Shown piece by piece: positions 46,820 through 56,484 of a DNA stretch of 64,000 nucleotides. The notes under the pieces are model-generated. The model had not been told where the DNA came from. It searched no databases and was given only the letters and a program-made list of their open reading frames with translations. Every line of letters begins with the position of its first letter. The first letter of the stretch is position 1. The stretch comes from Prochlorococcus sp. scB243_495D8. GTDB lineage: Bacteria > Cyanobacteriota > Cyanobacteriia > PCC-6307 > Cyanobiaceae. A program made the position numbers and the translations under genes. The stretch lies in NCBI GenBank assembly GCA_000634195.1, contig JFLT01000015.1, positions 80,001 through 144,000 of the forward strand. The letters are read 5' to 3'.

Positions 46820-47824
46820 TTAGACGGGATTTTCAAGTAAAATCGCATCTCCATAATTTTCTACAGCACTTTCTATAAAATCTGCAATTTTTAATGCTCT
46901 TGAGGCTTGCTCACCATCTACCTCAGGTACTTCTTTGCCCTGAACGCACTTAAGAAAATGCTCCAGTTCTGCATAAAGAGGTTCAATGGAGGTTGTGCTA
47001 ACTTCTTCTACATAACCATCATTTCTATAAACTAATTCTCCATGCTCTGCTGTGTATGATTCATGAGACTTTCTATGGATTTGTAAAGAGTGATTTAAGA
47101 AATCAGTTTCCACTAGGCTATTTTGGCAGTGAGCACTTAAACATCTAATTTTTTTGTGACTCATTTTGCTGGCAGTTAGGCTTGCAATAACATTATTTTT
47201 AAAAACTAAAGTAGCATTGACATAATCTATTAATCCTTCGCTATTTTTTCCTCCAACTGCTGCTAATTTTTGTATTTTTGAGTTTACAAGCTCCAATATA
47301 AGATCAATGTCATGAATCATTAAATCCATTACTACAGATACATCATTTGCTCTGTCTGCATGAGGACTATGCCTCCTTGCTTCTAAAACAACAATTTTTT
47401 CATTATTTACTATTTTATTCAATTCTCTAAAAGCAGGATTAAATCTTTCAATATGCCCAACTTGTAATAGACAGTTACTTGCATTAGCAGCCTCTATTAA
47501 AGATTTTGCTTCCAACTCGTTAGCTGCAATTGGTTTTTCAATGAGAACGTTAGCACCTCCCTTGAGACAATCTAGTCCTACTTTATGATGAAGTAATGTA
47601 GGAACAGCGATACAGATAGCATCAACTTTTGGAATTAGGTCCTTATAATTCTTGAACCATTCACATTGAAATTGTTCAATAGCTAATTTACCTCTCTCCT
47701 CATTTGGATCTGCTACTCCAATGAGATTTGCATCTTTGAGTAAACTTAGTACTCGAGCATGATGCCAGCCCATATTTCCTATACCTATGACACCAACCTT
47801 TACTGGTGATGAGGTTGGTTGCAT
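46820..47824 (-). CDS. Gfo/Idh/MocA family NAD(P)-dependent oxidoreductase
   Basis: A 334-residue dehydrogenase with a Rossmann N-terminal half (VGVIGIGNMGWHHARVL near 9-25) and the family's second domain. EKPIA holds the conserved Lys of the active site (IEKPIAANELEA), and HDIDLILEL follows. The substrate, probably a sugar or sugar-nucleotide, cannot be predicted. It lies 50 bases downstream of the CBS-domain protein on the same strand, but they share no clear pathway. Confidence 0.9.
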   Translation of the reverse strand: MQPTSSPVKVGVIGIGNMGWHHARVLSLLKDANLIGVADPNEERGKLAIEQFQCEWFKNYKDLIPKVDAICIAVPTLLHHKVGLDCLKGGANVLIEKPIAANELEAKSLIEAANASNCLLQVGHIERFNPAFRELNKIVNNEKIVVLEARRHSPHADRANDVSVVMDLMIHDIDLILELVNSKIQKLAAVGGKNSEGLIDYVNATLVFKNNVIASLTASKMSHKKIRCLSAHCQNSLVETDFLNHSLQIHRKSHESYTAEHGELVYRNDGYVEEVSTTSIEPLYAELEHFLKCVQGKEVPEVDGEQASRALKIADFIESAVENYGDAILLENPV

Positions 47825-47874
47825 AATTTCAAATCCATATATTAATTATCATTATCCTCTATGGGGAGTCACAT

Positions 47875-49143
47875 TTAGCTTTTGGGAAGAATTATTTTAA
47901 CACGATCAATTTTTGGACCTGACATTGAAATAACTTCAAATTTAATATTATTAAAATCTAAAACGTCGCCAATTTTTGGAACCATTTGAAATTTTTCTAA
48001 CATAAATCCAGCAAGAGTATGATAATCAATCCCTTCTGGAATTGAACATCCTATCTTTTTATTGATTTCAACAATTTCTGATTTTCCAGCTATTGACCAT
48101 TTTTTAGAGAAATTATCTAACATTCTCATGTCTGAATAGATTTTATTATTAAGCATTTCTTCTCCAACTATTTCGCCATTTAGATCAGCTGCAGTTATAA
48201 GTCCTTCTGTTCCACCGTGTTCATCAACCACTAGTAAGAAGGGATTGTAGTCTCTTACTATTGGAAATATTTCTGCTAGTGAACATGTTTCTATTATTTT
48301 TGTTACTGGTAAAAGGAATGGCTCTAATAATGTATCGGCTTCCATTTCACCTTTTGATATTGGCTTAGCTAGATAACGTAAATCTAATACACCTAATACA
48401 TCATCTAAAGACTCACCAATCACAAAGAAGCGAGCATGTCGAGTTTTATCTACTTGTTTCATTAGTTCTGAAAAGGTTATATTTTTTGGCAAAGTTACCA
48501 TTTCAGATCTTGGAATCATCACTTCTTTAACCTGTGTATCTTTTAAAGCAAAAACTCCTTCAAGAATATTCTTCTCGTCTGGTTTTAAACCTGTTACGTT
48601 ATCTGTTTCTATAAGAGTTTCTAATTCTCCAGCTGATAAATCCGAGTTTAAAGAATCCCATTTGTTATTTAAATTGAACAAGCCTAAACAGGCGCTAGCA
48701 AAGAATTCTATTGTTTTCACTATAGGATTCATGGCTTTTCTCACCGCATCAAATATTGTTGTAAGCCTTAATGCAGCAGATTCTGGATTGTTAATTACTA
48801 AAGCTTTAGGAATTAGTCCAGAAACGAGAGTAACAACTAAAACAACAAATAAAAACAATAGAAGATCATAAAATCTATTTGATAAAATATTGCTTTTCCA
48901 ATAATCCTTAGCAAGGTTATTGCTAAGCCAGCCAATTGCAATTAATGAAATTGTTACTCCAAATTGAGAAGTAATAAGTGAGGATCTAAAACGTTTTTGA
49001 ATTTTTAAAATTGAAAATGCTCCTTTCTTTTTTTCTTCAATTAACCTTAAAACTTTACTTGGCCTTATTAATAAAAAAGAGAGTTCACTTGCTGCGAAAA
49101 AAGCAGGTAGAAACAAAAGAAATAAAAGTAGAGTTATTTTCAT
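47875..49143 (-). CDS. CNNM/TlyC-type CBS-domain membrane protein
   Basis: A 422-residue protein with an N-terminal DUF21 transmembrane domain (segments near 3-20, 55-75, 90-110 and 125-145), two CBS domains near 205-320 (VMIPRSEMVTLPKNIT, then VDEHGGTEGLITAADL) and a C-terminal CorC/HlyC transporter-associated domain (IPEGIDYHTLAGFMLE). This is the CNNM/TlyC family, members of which export or handle magnesium; the hemolysin name is historic. A tRNA-Met lies just upstream. Transport substrate is not shown by the sequence. Confidence 0.9.
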   Translation of the reverse strand: MKITLLLFLLFLPAFFAASELSFLLIRPSKVLRLIEEKKKGAFSILKIQKRFRSSLITSQFGVTISLIAIGWLSNNLAKDYWKSNILSNRFYDLLLFLFVVLVVTLVSGLIPKALVINNPESAALRLTTIFDAVRKAMNPIVKTIEFFASACLGLFNLNNKWDSLNSDLSAGELETLIETDNVTGLKPDEKNILEGVFALKDTQVKEVMIPRSEMVTLPKNITFSELMKQVDKTRHARFFVIGESLDDVLGVLDLRYLAKPISKGEMEADTLLEPFLLPVTKIIETCSLAEIFPIVRDYNPFLLVVDEHGGTEGLITAADLNGEIVGEEMLNNKIYSDMRMLDNFSKKWSIAGKSEIVEINKKIGCSIPEGIDYHTLAGFMLEKFQMVPKIGDVLDFNNIKFEVISMSGPKIDRVKIILPKS

Positions 49144-49161
49144 TCAATAACAAATAAATAA

Positions 49162-49234
49162 TGGGGGTGGCGAGGATCGAACTCGCCTTAGCCAAATTAT
49201 GAGTTTGGTGCATTCACCAGATTGCTACACCCCC
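49162..49234 (-). tRNA. tRNA-Met (CAU anticodon), probably elongator
   Basis: A 73-base tRNA. The acceptor stem GGGGGTG pairs with CACCCCC, the discriminator is A, the anticodon arm CCAAA/TTTGG encloses CTCATAA with CAT as anticodon, and the T arm has GTTCGATC. The first base pair is G-C, not the C-A mismatch of initiator tRNA, so I favour the elongator; a lysidine-modified tRNA-Ile cannot be excluded. Confidence 0.92.
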
Positions 49235-49375
49235 AAGGGAATTTATGTAATTTTAATTACATTGAATTTCAATATACAATATAAAAATAATATTTCAAAA
49301 AACACCTCATTAGGAAGTTTTTGTGAGATTTCTTTTTTTTCTTCTAATCTTTAAATATAAATTTAACTTTTACAA

Positions 49376-49936
49376 ATGGGAAATTTTTCTGAAAAGTATG
49401 ATCTAAATAAGACAAAATTGTTAACACAGTTAATTGAAAAAACTTACAAGAAAGGAAATTTCACTTTATCTTCAGGAAAAAAAAGCAGTCATTACTTGAA
49501 TTGTAAACCTGTATCATTAAACGGCCAAGGCTTAAATTTAATAAGTGATTTATTTTTAGAGTTAAAGGACTCAAGGTCAAAAACTGTGGCAGGCTTGACT
49601 TTAGGTGCAGATCCTCTTGTAAGCGGAGTAATTGTCAAAGCAGCTTCGCAAGGCTTAGAACTTAATGGTTTAATAATTCGGAAAGAAATAAAACAATACG
49701 GTACCAAAGCTGGAATTGAGGGCCCTATATTAGAGGAAGGAACTTTGGTGACTGTTTTGGAGGATGTCGTAACAACTGCTGGTTCAGTGATAAAAGCAAT
49801 AAAAAAGTTACGCGAAAATAATTACGTTGTTGAGGAAGTTTTGTCTATAGTTGATAGGCAAGAAGGGGGATTAGAAGCCCTTGAAGATGAAAATGTTAAA
49901 TTAAAGAGTCTTTTTACAATAAAAGACTTTTTATAA
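49376..49936 (+). CDS. pyrE: Orotate phosphoribosyltransferase
   Basis: A 186-residue enzyme that joins orotate and PRPP to form OMP in pyrimidine synthesis. The PRPP signature is [16 protein letters not shown] near 122-137. [17 protein letters not shown] and [15 protein letters not shown] are also conserved. The length is normal. It is ten bases before ygfZ on the same strand and may be cotranscribed. Confidence 0.96.
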   Translation: MGNFSEKYDLNKTKLLTQLIEKTYKKGNFTLSSGKKSSHYLNCKPVSLNGQGLNLISDLFLELKDSRSKTVAGLTLGADPLVSGVIVKAASQGLELNGLIIRKEIKQYGTKAGIEGPILEEGTLVTVLEDVVTTAGSVIKAIKKLRENNYVVEEVLSIVDRQEGGLEALEDENVKLKSLFTIKDFL

Positions 49937-49946
49937 TTATTTCAAA

Positions 49947-50783
49947 ATGCAAGATATAAAAAAAAAGTTTTGGCTTGAAAAATTTAATTGTTTTTCTATT
50001 ACTGGAAAAGATGCCAGAAAATTTTTGAATGGAATAACAACTGGAAATATTCTTGATTCAGAAAATAAAGTTATCAAAACTTGTTGGTTAACTCCAAATG
50101 GAGTTCTAAGGTCATTAATTGAAATTATTTTTTTAGAAAGAAACTTAGAAGTAATTATTTTGGCGGGTAACACTAATGAAATAATTAATTATTTTAATCA
50201 AATTATTTTTCCAGTGGATGATGTATTTCTTAGTGAACCTTTCTTAATGAATAGAATTCAGGAAATTGATGAATCTAGTTCATGGAGAACTTACCAGCCT
50301 ATTTTCTTCAAAACAGAAGATAAAGAATTTCAAATATATAAAAATAAACTCAATTTACTAAATCCCAATGATTTAAAACTTTGGAAGATTAATCAGGCAA
50401 TACCCTCATTAGGAATGGAAATAAACGGAAAAAATAATCCTCTTGAGCTTGGATTACAAGATCTTATAGATTTTAATAAAGGTTGTTATTTAGGGCAAGA
50501 AACAATGTCAAAAATAAAAAATGTTTCTTCTTTAAAACAGGAAATAAGAACTTGGAAATCATTAGAATCTAATTTGAATTTAGACGTTGAAGATAAAAAT
50601 TTATATATAAATTCTGACAAGGATATTTCTGTAGGCAAAATCACTAGTTTTTTTATATCAGATTCTCAAATAAAAGGTTTAGCAATGATAAAAAGAAAAT
50701 ATTTAGAGGAAGGAAATTATTATTTTTCAGAAATTTTTGGAAAAATTATTATCAATAAATCTGTAGGATCAATTTTTCTTTAA
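49947..50783 (+). CDS. ygfZ: YgfZ/GcvT-like folate-binding Fe-S protein
   Basis: A 278-residue protein of the YgfZ family, related to the glycine-cleavage T protein, which helps assemble or repair Fe-S clusters with tetrahydrofolate. The family motif KGCYLGQE near 177-184 is exact, and the N-terminal ITGKDARKFLNGITTGN resembles GcvT. It follows pyrE closely, and its 3' end overlaps the convergent nuclease gene by 15 bases. Confidence 0.9.
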   Translation: MQDIKKKFWLEKFNCFSITGKDARKFLNGITTGNILDSENKVIKTCWLTPNGVLRSLIEIIFLERNLEVIILAGNTNEIINYFNQIIFPVDDVFLSEPFLMNRIQEIDESSSWRTYQPIFFKTEDKEFQIYKNKLNLLNPNDLKLWKINQAIPSLGMEINGKNNPLELGLQDLIDFNKGCYLGQETMSKIKNVSSLKQEIRTWKSLESNLNLDVEDKNLYINSDKDISVGKITSFFISDSQIKGLAMIKRKYLEEGNYYFSEIFGKIIINKSVGSIFL

Positions 50784-52187
50784 TTTATCTTTGATTAAAT
50801 ATTCAGCAATTTTTAGAGTAGCCAAACAATCATCTTTGTTGTATTGGATAATTTTTTTTAAAAATATTTCGTTTTCTGTAATTTGATATTGAATCCACCA
50901 ATAAAGTGCTTTCGAGCCACTCACATTTTTCTGCACCCATTCGAATCCAAGCCAACTAGAAACAGTTTTTAACCCATAGTTTTTTAGTGGTAATATCCAA
51001 GACTTTCTTATTAAGGTATGTAAGTCAATAAATCTTGAGGCAAGTGAATCAATTTCTTGATCACTAAAATTTAGGTTTTTAGCAATGTTAATTATTGAAA
51101 TTTTTTCAGTTTCTCCGTAATGCAAAACTGGCCATTCCTTGTGTGAAAAAAGTATTTCAATAATTTGCCTGTAAGATTCTCCATTATTGTTTTTAAGATT
51201 TAAGATTGGTTCATAAATAAGATCTTCTTTTTTTATAGACAAATTATTTACTTTTAAAAATCCATATAAAAAATCATGCTTTTCATCTGGATTTGACTCA
51301 ATATCAAATATATAAAATCCCGAGCATGTTTTTTCTAGTAAATAGTTAGTTTTATTTTTACTAGAAATGAAATATGGTTCTCCAGAAATATATGCTTGTG
51401 CTTGCTTTACAAATATGGACGCTTTTTCATTCTTTTGATCTTTGAATTGAGATAATTTCTCTCCAAGTTGTTTTTCGTCATACGAAGCTAATGTTTGGGT
51501 ATTAATTATTCCTTTTGCTTGGAGTAGTGAGGCCGTTTTGGATCCTATTCCATCTATATCTGTTAGATATCCATTTTCTTTTGCTTCTTTGTCACAAAAT
51601 CTTTGCCAGGAACAAATAGTACATTTTTTTCTATCTTGAGTTATTTCTGGTATAGATCCCTCTAAGCATTCATTCAAATTTAATAAAACATTTAAAACTT
51701 TTTTTCTTAATTTTTTATTTAAATAAATTTCTTCAACTTTAACTTTTTTATCAAAAGTTGAAATTACTAATCCTTTATCAATTTTAGATTCTTGAAAAGA
51801 TTCCAACAGCATAGAACAAAAAGCTAAGTCGAATAAATGTTCTTTTGTTGTTTTGTGGCCTAACTTATAAACAGCAGGTAAATATTTATATTGTCCCCAT
51901 TTACTTTTACCTTTAGTCTTTACAAGTAATTGTGGACGTATTTCTACGTTTATATTTTGGAAAAGATCCCCTTTGATTTTTAATCCAATTACCCCTTGAT
52001 AACCATTTTCACAGGCTTTTAATCCTGTATATATTTCACCATTACAAAATTCAGAGAAAATTTTAAACTGATTAATTTTATCTATAGCTTTATGGGGAGA
52101 CCAAACTTCATAAGATTTTTTACCCTTAAAATCGAGCCATGCTTTTCTTTTGCATCTTGTAAAACTTTTTAAATGAAGAGAATTCAA
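50769..52187 (-). CDS. TM0106 family RecB-like Fe-S nuclease-like protein
   Basis: A 472-residue protein with an N-terminal RecB-like part and a C-terminal RNase H-like (YprB) part. Cys12 (SFTRCKRKAW) plus CTICSWQRFC near 190-199 match the four Cys of an AddB-type 4Fe-4S cluster. A helix-hairpin-helix-like stretch (IDGIGSKTASLLQAKGI) follows. The C-terminal domain has FYIFDIESNPD, HYGETEKI and YNKDDCLATLKIAEYL. Classical nuclease acidic residues are hard to place in YKYLPAVYKLGHK, so activity is uncertain. It is known as TM0106 type; the role is not settled. Confidence 0.8.
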   Translation of the reverse strand: MNSLHLKSFTRCKRKAWLDFKGKKSYEVWSPHKAIDKINQFKIFSEFCNGEIYTGLKACENGYQGVIGLKIKGDLFQNINVEIRPQLLVKTKGKSKWGQYKYLPAVYKLGHKTTKEHLFDLAFCSMLLESFQESKIDKGLVISTFDKKVKVEEIYLNKKLRKKVLNVLLNLNECLEGSIPEITQDRKKCTICSWQRFCDKEAKENGYLTDIDGIGSKTASLLQAKGIINTQTLASYDEKQLGEKLSQFKDQKNEKASIFVKQAQAYISGEPYFISSKNKTNYLLEKTCSGFYIFDIESNPDEKHDFLYGFLKVNNLSIKKEDLIYEPILNLKNNNGESYRQIIEILFSHKEWPVLHYGETEKISIINIAKNLNFSDQEIDSLASRFIDLHTLIRKSWILPLKNYGLKTVSSWLGFEWVQKNVSGSKALYWWIQYQITENEIFLKKIIQYNKDDCLATLKIAEYLIKDKLKKN

Positions 52188-52266
52188 ATTATTTTTAAGG
52201 TAGGTTTTAAAATTTACTCATATAAATTAGTATAGATAATTAAAAGAATTCAAGGAAATTTTAAAT

Positions 52267-53721
52267 TTGACAGCTGATAAATTAGACAAGATAAAATTTG
52301 GAACTGATGGCTGGAGAGGAATTATTGGTTTTGACTTTAACCTGTCCAATCTTTCAAGAGTTGTTGTGGCTGCATGTCAGGAGTTGCATTATCAATACTA
52401 TAAAGAAGTTAATTCAAAGAAAATTATTATTGGATATGATCGCAGATTTATGGCTTGTGAATTCGCCAAGCAAATAGTGCCTTTTGTAAGAGGATGTGGT
52501 TTCGAACCGATCTTATCTGATAGCTTTGTTACAACACCCTCTTGTAGTTACTATGCCAAAGAAGTCGGTTGTCTTGGAGCGTTAGTAATTACAGCAAGTC
52601 ATAATCCATATAATTGGCTAGGTCTGAAAATAAAGAGCTTTAATGGATGTTCTGTTGACGAATCTTTTACAAGTGAAGTTGAAAAAAGATTAATACTTGG
52701 AAATTCAATTGAAAAAATAGATGGTGTTAATCAATTGGTAGATATTAAGAAATTTCATTTAGATAGAATTAAATCCCTTTTTGATATTGACTATATTTCC
52801 AGGAGATTAAAAAAAATGAAATTGAGAATTTTTGTAGATTCTATGCATGGTTCAGCTGCAAATTGTATGGTTGAGATTTTTGCTCCTAATGATTTAGAAG
52901 TTATTTCAGAAATCAGGAAAGATGCGGATCCTTTTTTTGGAGGAAACCCGCCTGAACCTCTTTTGAATTATGCAGATGATCTAAAACAAATGCTAATGAA
53001 AAATTCAACAAATGATGTGAAAACTTTAGGAGTTATATTTGATGGTGATGGTGATAGAATTGCGGCAATTGATGAAAAAGGAAGATACTCTAGTACTCAA
53101 GATTTACTCCCATACTTTATTAGCTATTTAGGAGAAATTAAAAATAATTCTTATCCAGTTTTAAAGACTGTTAGTGGTTCAGATATTATTAAAAATATAT
53201 CAGAGAGTCAAAATAGAGATGTTTTTGAACTTCCAGTTGGCTTTAAATATATTGCTGAAAAAATGATCAAAGAAAAAATATTTATTGGAGGAGAGGAATC
53301 TGGGGGAGTTGGTTTTGGTGACTTTATGCCTGAAAGAGATGCTCTATATGCAGCGATGGTTTTATTAAATGGAATTGCTGAAAAATCTCAATATTTATAT
53401 GAAACCTTAGATGAAATTCAAGAAGATTTTGGGCCAAGTTTTTACAAAAGAATTGATATTAAATTTCCAAATCAGTCAGAAAAAAATAACGTAAAAGAAT
53501 TTATCATAGATAATATTCCTGAGAATATTAATAATCACAAGTTAAAAAGTATCTCAAAAATCGATGGAATAAAGTTGAGAATTGATAAAAATTTTTGGCT
53601 TCTTTTTAGGTTTTCAGGAACGGAACCTCTTTTAAGATTATATTGTGAAGCACCAAAAGAATCTTATCTAATTGAGGTATTAGAGTGGGGTCAAGAATTT
53701 ATAAATTTGGCAGGAAAATAA
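52267..53721 (+). CDS. Phosphoglucomutase/phosphomannomutase family protein
   Basis: A 484-residue alpha-D-phosphohexomutase. The start MTADKLDKIKFGTDGWRGII matches the family, the phosphoserine loop is ITASHNPYNWLGLK, the metal loop FDGDGDRIAAI, the sugar loop GGEESGGVG and the phosphate loop FSGTEPLLRLY. It is distinct from glmM at 19454 and probably handles glucose or mannose phosphates. The start is TTG at 52267. The XTP pyrophosphatase gene follows two bases after the stop, so the pair is cotranscribed. Confidence 0.9.
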   Translation: MTADKLDKIKFGTDGWRGIIGFDFNLSNLSRVVVAACQELHYQYYKEVNSKKIIIGYDRRFMACEFAKQIVPFVRGCGFEPILSDSFVTTPSCSYYAKEVGCLGALVITASHNPYNWLGLKIKSFNGCSVDESFTSEVEKRLILGNSIEKIDGVNQLVDIKKFHLDRIKSLFDIDYISRRLKKMKLRIFVDSMHGSAANCMVEIFAPNDLEVISEIRKDADPFFGGNPPEPLLNYADDLKQMLMKNSTNDVKTLGVIFDGDGDRIAAIDEKGRYSSTQDLLPYFISYLGEIKNNSYPVLKTVSGSDIIKNISESQNRDVFELPVGFKYIAEKMIKEKIFIGGEESGGVGFGDFMPERDALYAAMVLLNGIAEKSQYLYETLDEIQEDFGPSFYKRIDIKFPNQSEKNNVKEFIIDNIPENINNHKLKSISKIDGIKLRIDKNFWLLFRFSGTEPLLRLYCEAPKESYLIEVLEWGQEFINLAGK

Positions 53722-53723
53722 GG

Positions 53724-54299
53724 ATGAAAAATTTATATTTAGCTAGTAAGAATAAAGGTAAAATTGAAGAATATAAAAAATTGCTTGCTGGAGTTAATTG
53801 TAAATTTTTACTCCAGCCAGAATCATTAGAAGTTGAAGAGGATGGACTGACATTTAGAGATAATGCAATTAAAAAAGCGAGTGAAGTTTCAAGAAAAACG
53901 AATAATTTTTCAATAGCAGATGATTCAGGAATTTGTATTGAAGCACTAGGCGGTAAGCCTGGCATTTACTCATCTAGATATGCAGAAAATGATGAGAAGA
54001 GAATTGAACGAGTTTTAAGAGAACTTGATGGAGTTCAGAATAGAAGTGCTTTCTTTATTGCCAATATTTGTGTTTGTTCCCCAAATGGTGAAGTGATTAT
54101 TGAATCTGAGGCCAAATGTCATGGCAATATCATTTTGAACCCCAGAGGAAAAAGTGGTTTTGGGTATGATCCAATTTTTGAGGAGAGTTCTACCAGATTA
54201 ACTTTCGCAGAAATGAATAATGATATTAAAGACTCTTGTAGTCATAGAGGTAAAGCATTAAAAAAAATTATTCCAGATTTAATTGAAATTTTTTCTTAA
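53724..54299 (+). CDS. rdgB: XTP/dITP diphosphatase (RdgB/HAM1 family)
   Basis: A 191-residue house-cleaning enzyme that hydrolyses XTP, ITP and dITP. The start MKNLYLASKNKGKIEEYKK is the family N-terminus, IADDSGICIEALGGKPGIYSSRYA near 66-89 holds catalytic acidic residues, and GKSGFGYDPIF and SCSHRGKALKK complete it. The start at 53724 has AAGGA just upstream (AATAAGGATG). A longer in-frame form from 53685 would overlap the preceding gene by 37 bases and is unlikely. Confidence 0.94.
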   Translation: MKNLYLASKNKGKIEEYKKLLAGVNCKFLLQPESLEVEEDGLTFRDNAIKKASEVSRKTNNFSIADDSGICIEALGGKPGIYSSRYAENDEKRIERVLRELDGVQNRSAFFIANICVCSPNGEVIIESEAKCHGNIILNPRGKSGFGYDPIFEESSTRLTFAEMNNDIKDSCSHRGKALKKIIPDLIEIFS

Positions 54300-54301
54300 A
54301 T

Positions 54302-55786
54302 TCAATTAACCCAAGATCCATGAAGGCCATGAGGAATTGAAATGGGTAATTCATAAACAACTAATTCTTTTAAGTCTTTTGCATCTAATATCACTAAATC
54401 GCTTCCTCTTCTTTCTCCGTTCCATAGAAGTATAAATAAAAATCCCTCATCTTCATTTGAAGAGTTTTCTGATGGCACCATAATTGGTTCACTAACAAAT
54501 CCACTTGGACCTGCTGACCAAGAAATCTCTTCCCTAGAAGTTAAATTTATTTTTTTTATTGCTTGAAGTGGAGCGTTCCCTAGCTTTTGAGATGTGCTTG
54601 CCATCCAACTAAAAGTTGCTTTTAATCCTAAGTTTTTAGGATTAACAACAGCAAATTCACAACATTGTTCACTGAAAGTTTCAAGTTCACAAGTTTTTGT
54701 CTTTAGATCGATAATTGATCTTTTCAGTTTTCCTTCTGGATATTTATCAAAGTCAATATCCCTAAAATTCTCGTCCGGACCAACTGATGGGAAATCATCA
54801 TAAAAAATACTATCTAAAACGATTTTGGAATCTTTTTCAAATGCATTTACATGATGAAAAACGAATCCTTCTGGAGCATCTATTGTTAAAGGAGGCTGTC
54901 CCCTAAATAATCCACTTTCTCTGGGGATGATAAAAAACTTTGCCTTTTTATTTGGGTTTGACTTTAAACATTGTGCTGCTCCTCTTTGACCCATTACAAA
55001 TGGAAGAGGATTGAAATCAATAGCATTCTGTAAAAAAATTGCCCAATTAGTTGTGATTGCGAAATCATGAAGGAATGCAAAGCCATTAAAGGTATCTTTT
55101 CTGTCAAAAATGAGATCTCCAGAATTTGTACCAGCATTATCAAATTCCATTAATCTAATAGTACTTTTTGGTCCGGTTTGTACTCCAAAAGTGACTAAAA
55201 GTTCTGAAGATGCATTTGAGTTTAGGTCTGTTTTGGGATGAGCACTGAATGCTTCGTTAGGCTTGAGTACCCCTTTTAATGTTGTTAAACCAATAGTGTC
55301 AAGACTATCAGGATCCATTGCATGTGGACCTGCTGCTTCCCATAATGCGAGAATTTCATCTCCTAATTTAATGACATGTGTATTAGCGATATTCTTGAAT
55401 TTTAGATCTAATGCATTATTTAAAATTCCTCCATTTTTTTGTGTTCCAAAAACACCTCTATAAATAAATTTATCTACTTTTTCTTCTTCCAAATAGCCTT
55501 TGGTTTTAACAAATCTATTTGTTAAGAATGGCTGACCGTTTTCGAATTTTATGGAGGTTATCATTCCATCACCATCAAACGGGTGATGAACCCATTGTCC
55601 ACCTCTCTCTAATATCCCTGGTCCATTTCTTAACAATGTTCCATTTAAATTTTTAATATTATTACCTTTGCTAATTTTTAGAGGCTCCTTGGTTAGCTCC
55701 TTTTCTACATTTTGATACGCACTTGACCAATCTTCTTTATTAAAAATTTTAAATTTATCAATTTTTTTATTTTGTAAATTAGTCAC
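54302..55786 (-). CDS. Carotenoid cleavage oxygenase
   Basis: A 494-residue iron-dependent oxygenase of the RPE65/NCED/ACO family, which splits carotenoids or apocarotenoids into aldehydes such as retinal. Likely iron-binding His lie in GPHAMDP, FLHDFAITTNW, FHHVNAFEKD and the C-terminal ISIPHGLHGSWV. The propeller strands are spread over the chain. N-terminal segment LLRNGPGILERGGQWVHHPFDGDGM is conserved. Substrate and product cannot be read from sequence. It converges on the XTP diphosphatase gene with two bases between stops. Confidence 0.92.
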   Translation of the reverse strand: MTNLQNKKIDKFKIFNKEDWSSAYQNVEKELTKEPLKISKGNNIKNLNGTLLRNGPGILERGGQWVHHPFDGDGMITSIKFENGQPFLTNRFVKTKGYLEEEKVDKFIYRGVFGTQKNGGILNNALDLKFKNIANTHVIKLGDEILALWEAAGPHAMDPDSLDTIGLTTLKGVLKPNEAFSAHPKTDLNSNASSELLVTFGVQTGPKSTIRLMEFDNAGTNSGDLIFDRKDTFNGFAFLHDFAITTNWAIFLQNAIDFNPLPFVMGQRGAAQCLKSNPNKKAKFFIIPRESGLFRGQPPLTIDAPEGFVFHHVNAFEKDSKIVLDSIFYDDFPSVGPDENFRDIDFDKYPEGKLKRSIIDLKTKTCELETFSEQCCEFAVVNPKNLGLKATFSWMASTSQKLGNAPLQAIKKINLTSREEISWSAGPSGFVSEPIMVPSENSSNEDEGFLFILLWNGERRGSDLVILDAKDLKELVVYELPISIPHGLHGSWVN

Positions 55787-55858
55787 AATAAAGTAAATAC
55801 TCTATTTATTTTCGCCAAAAATCAACTGAATTGTGGCTGATTCGAAAAAATTCCTTGT

Positions 55859-56464
55859 TTATTGATTTTCTAGCATTCCTTTACTGCTTGGAATTGAATC
55901 AGATCTTCTTAGATCTATTTCGGTAGCCATTCTCATTGCTCGTGAAAAAGCTTTAAAGCAAGCCTCAACTATATGATGTGAATTGCTTCCTCTTATTTGA
56001 TTAATATGCAGAGTAATGCCACTGTTATTTACAAAGGCAATAAAAAACTCTTTTACTAGTTCAGTATCATAATTGCCAATTCTAGGAGCATTTAATTGAA
56101 GATTATATGATAGATGTGGTCTGCCAGAACAGTCTAAAGTCACTTGAACTAATGCTTCATCTAATGGGGCAAAGAAATGTCCAAATCTACTTATTCCTTT
56201 TCTTTCTCCCAAGGCTTTTGAAAATGCTTTGCCTAATGCGATTCCTACATCTTCATTTGTATGGTGATCATCAATATGGGTATCTCCAATTGCTTTTATT
56301 TTTAAATCGAACAAACCATGACTGGATATTTGATGAAGCATATGATCTAAGAATGGAATCCCAGTATCAATCTCAGAAATTCCATTTCCATCTAAGTTCA
56401 TAAATACAGAAATATCTGTTTCATTCGTTTTTCTTTTTATTTCAGATTGCCTTAGAGATGACAT
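55859..56464 (-). CDS. hisB: Imidazoleglycerol-phosphate dehydratase
   Basis: A 201-residue manganese enzyme that dehydrates imidazoleglycerol phosphate in histidine synthesis. Metal-binding motifs are [15 protein letters not shown] and [14 protein letters not shown] in the first half and the [18 protein letters not shown] repeat in the second. It is the monofunctional cyanobacterial type, without a phosphatase domain. It lies 20 bases downstream of fabI on the same strand. Confidence 0.97.
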   Translation of the reverse strand: MSSLRQSEIKRKTNETDISVFMNLDGNGISEIDTGIPFLDHMLHQISSHGLFDLKIKAIGDTHIDDHHTNEDVGIALGKAFSKALGERKGISRFGHFFAPLDEALVQVTLDCSGRPHLSYNLQLNAPRIGNYDTELVKEFFIAFVNNSGITLHINQIRGSNSHHIVEACFKAFSRAMRMATEIDLRRSDSIPSSKGMLENQ

Positions 56465-56484
56465 TTTTATGCAAAATACTTAGT

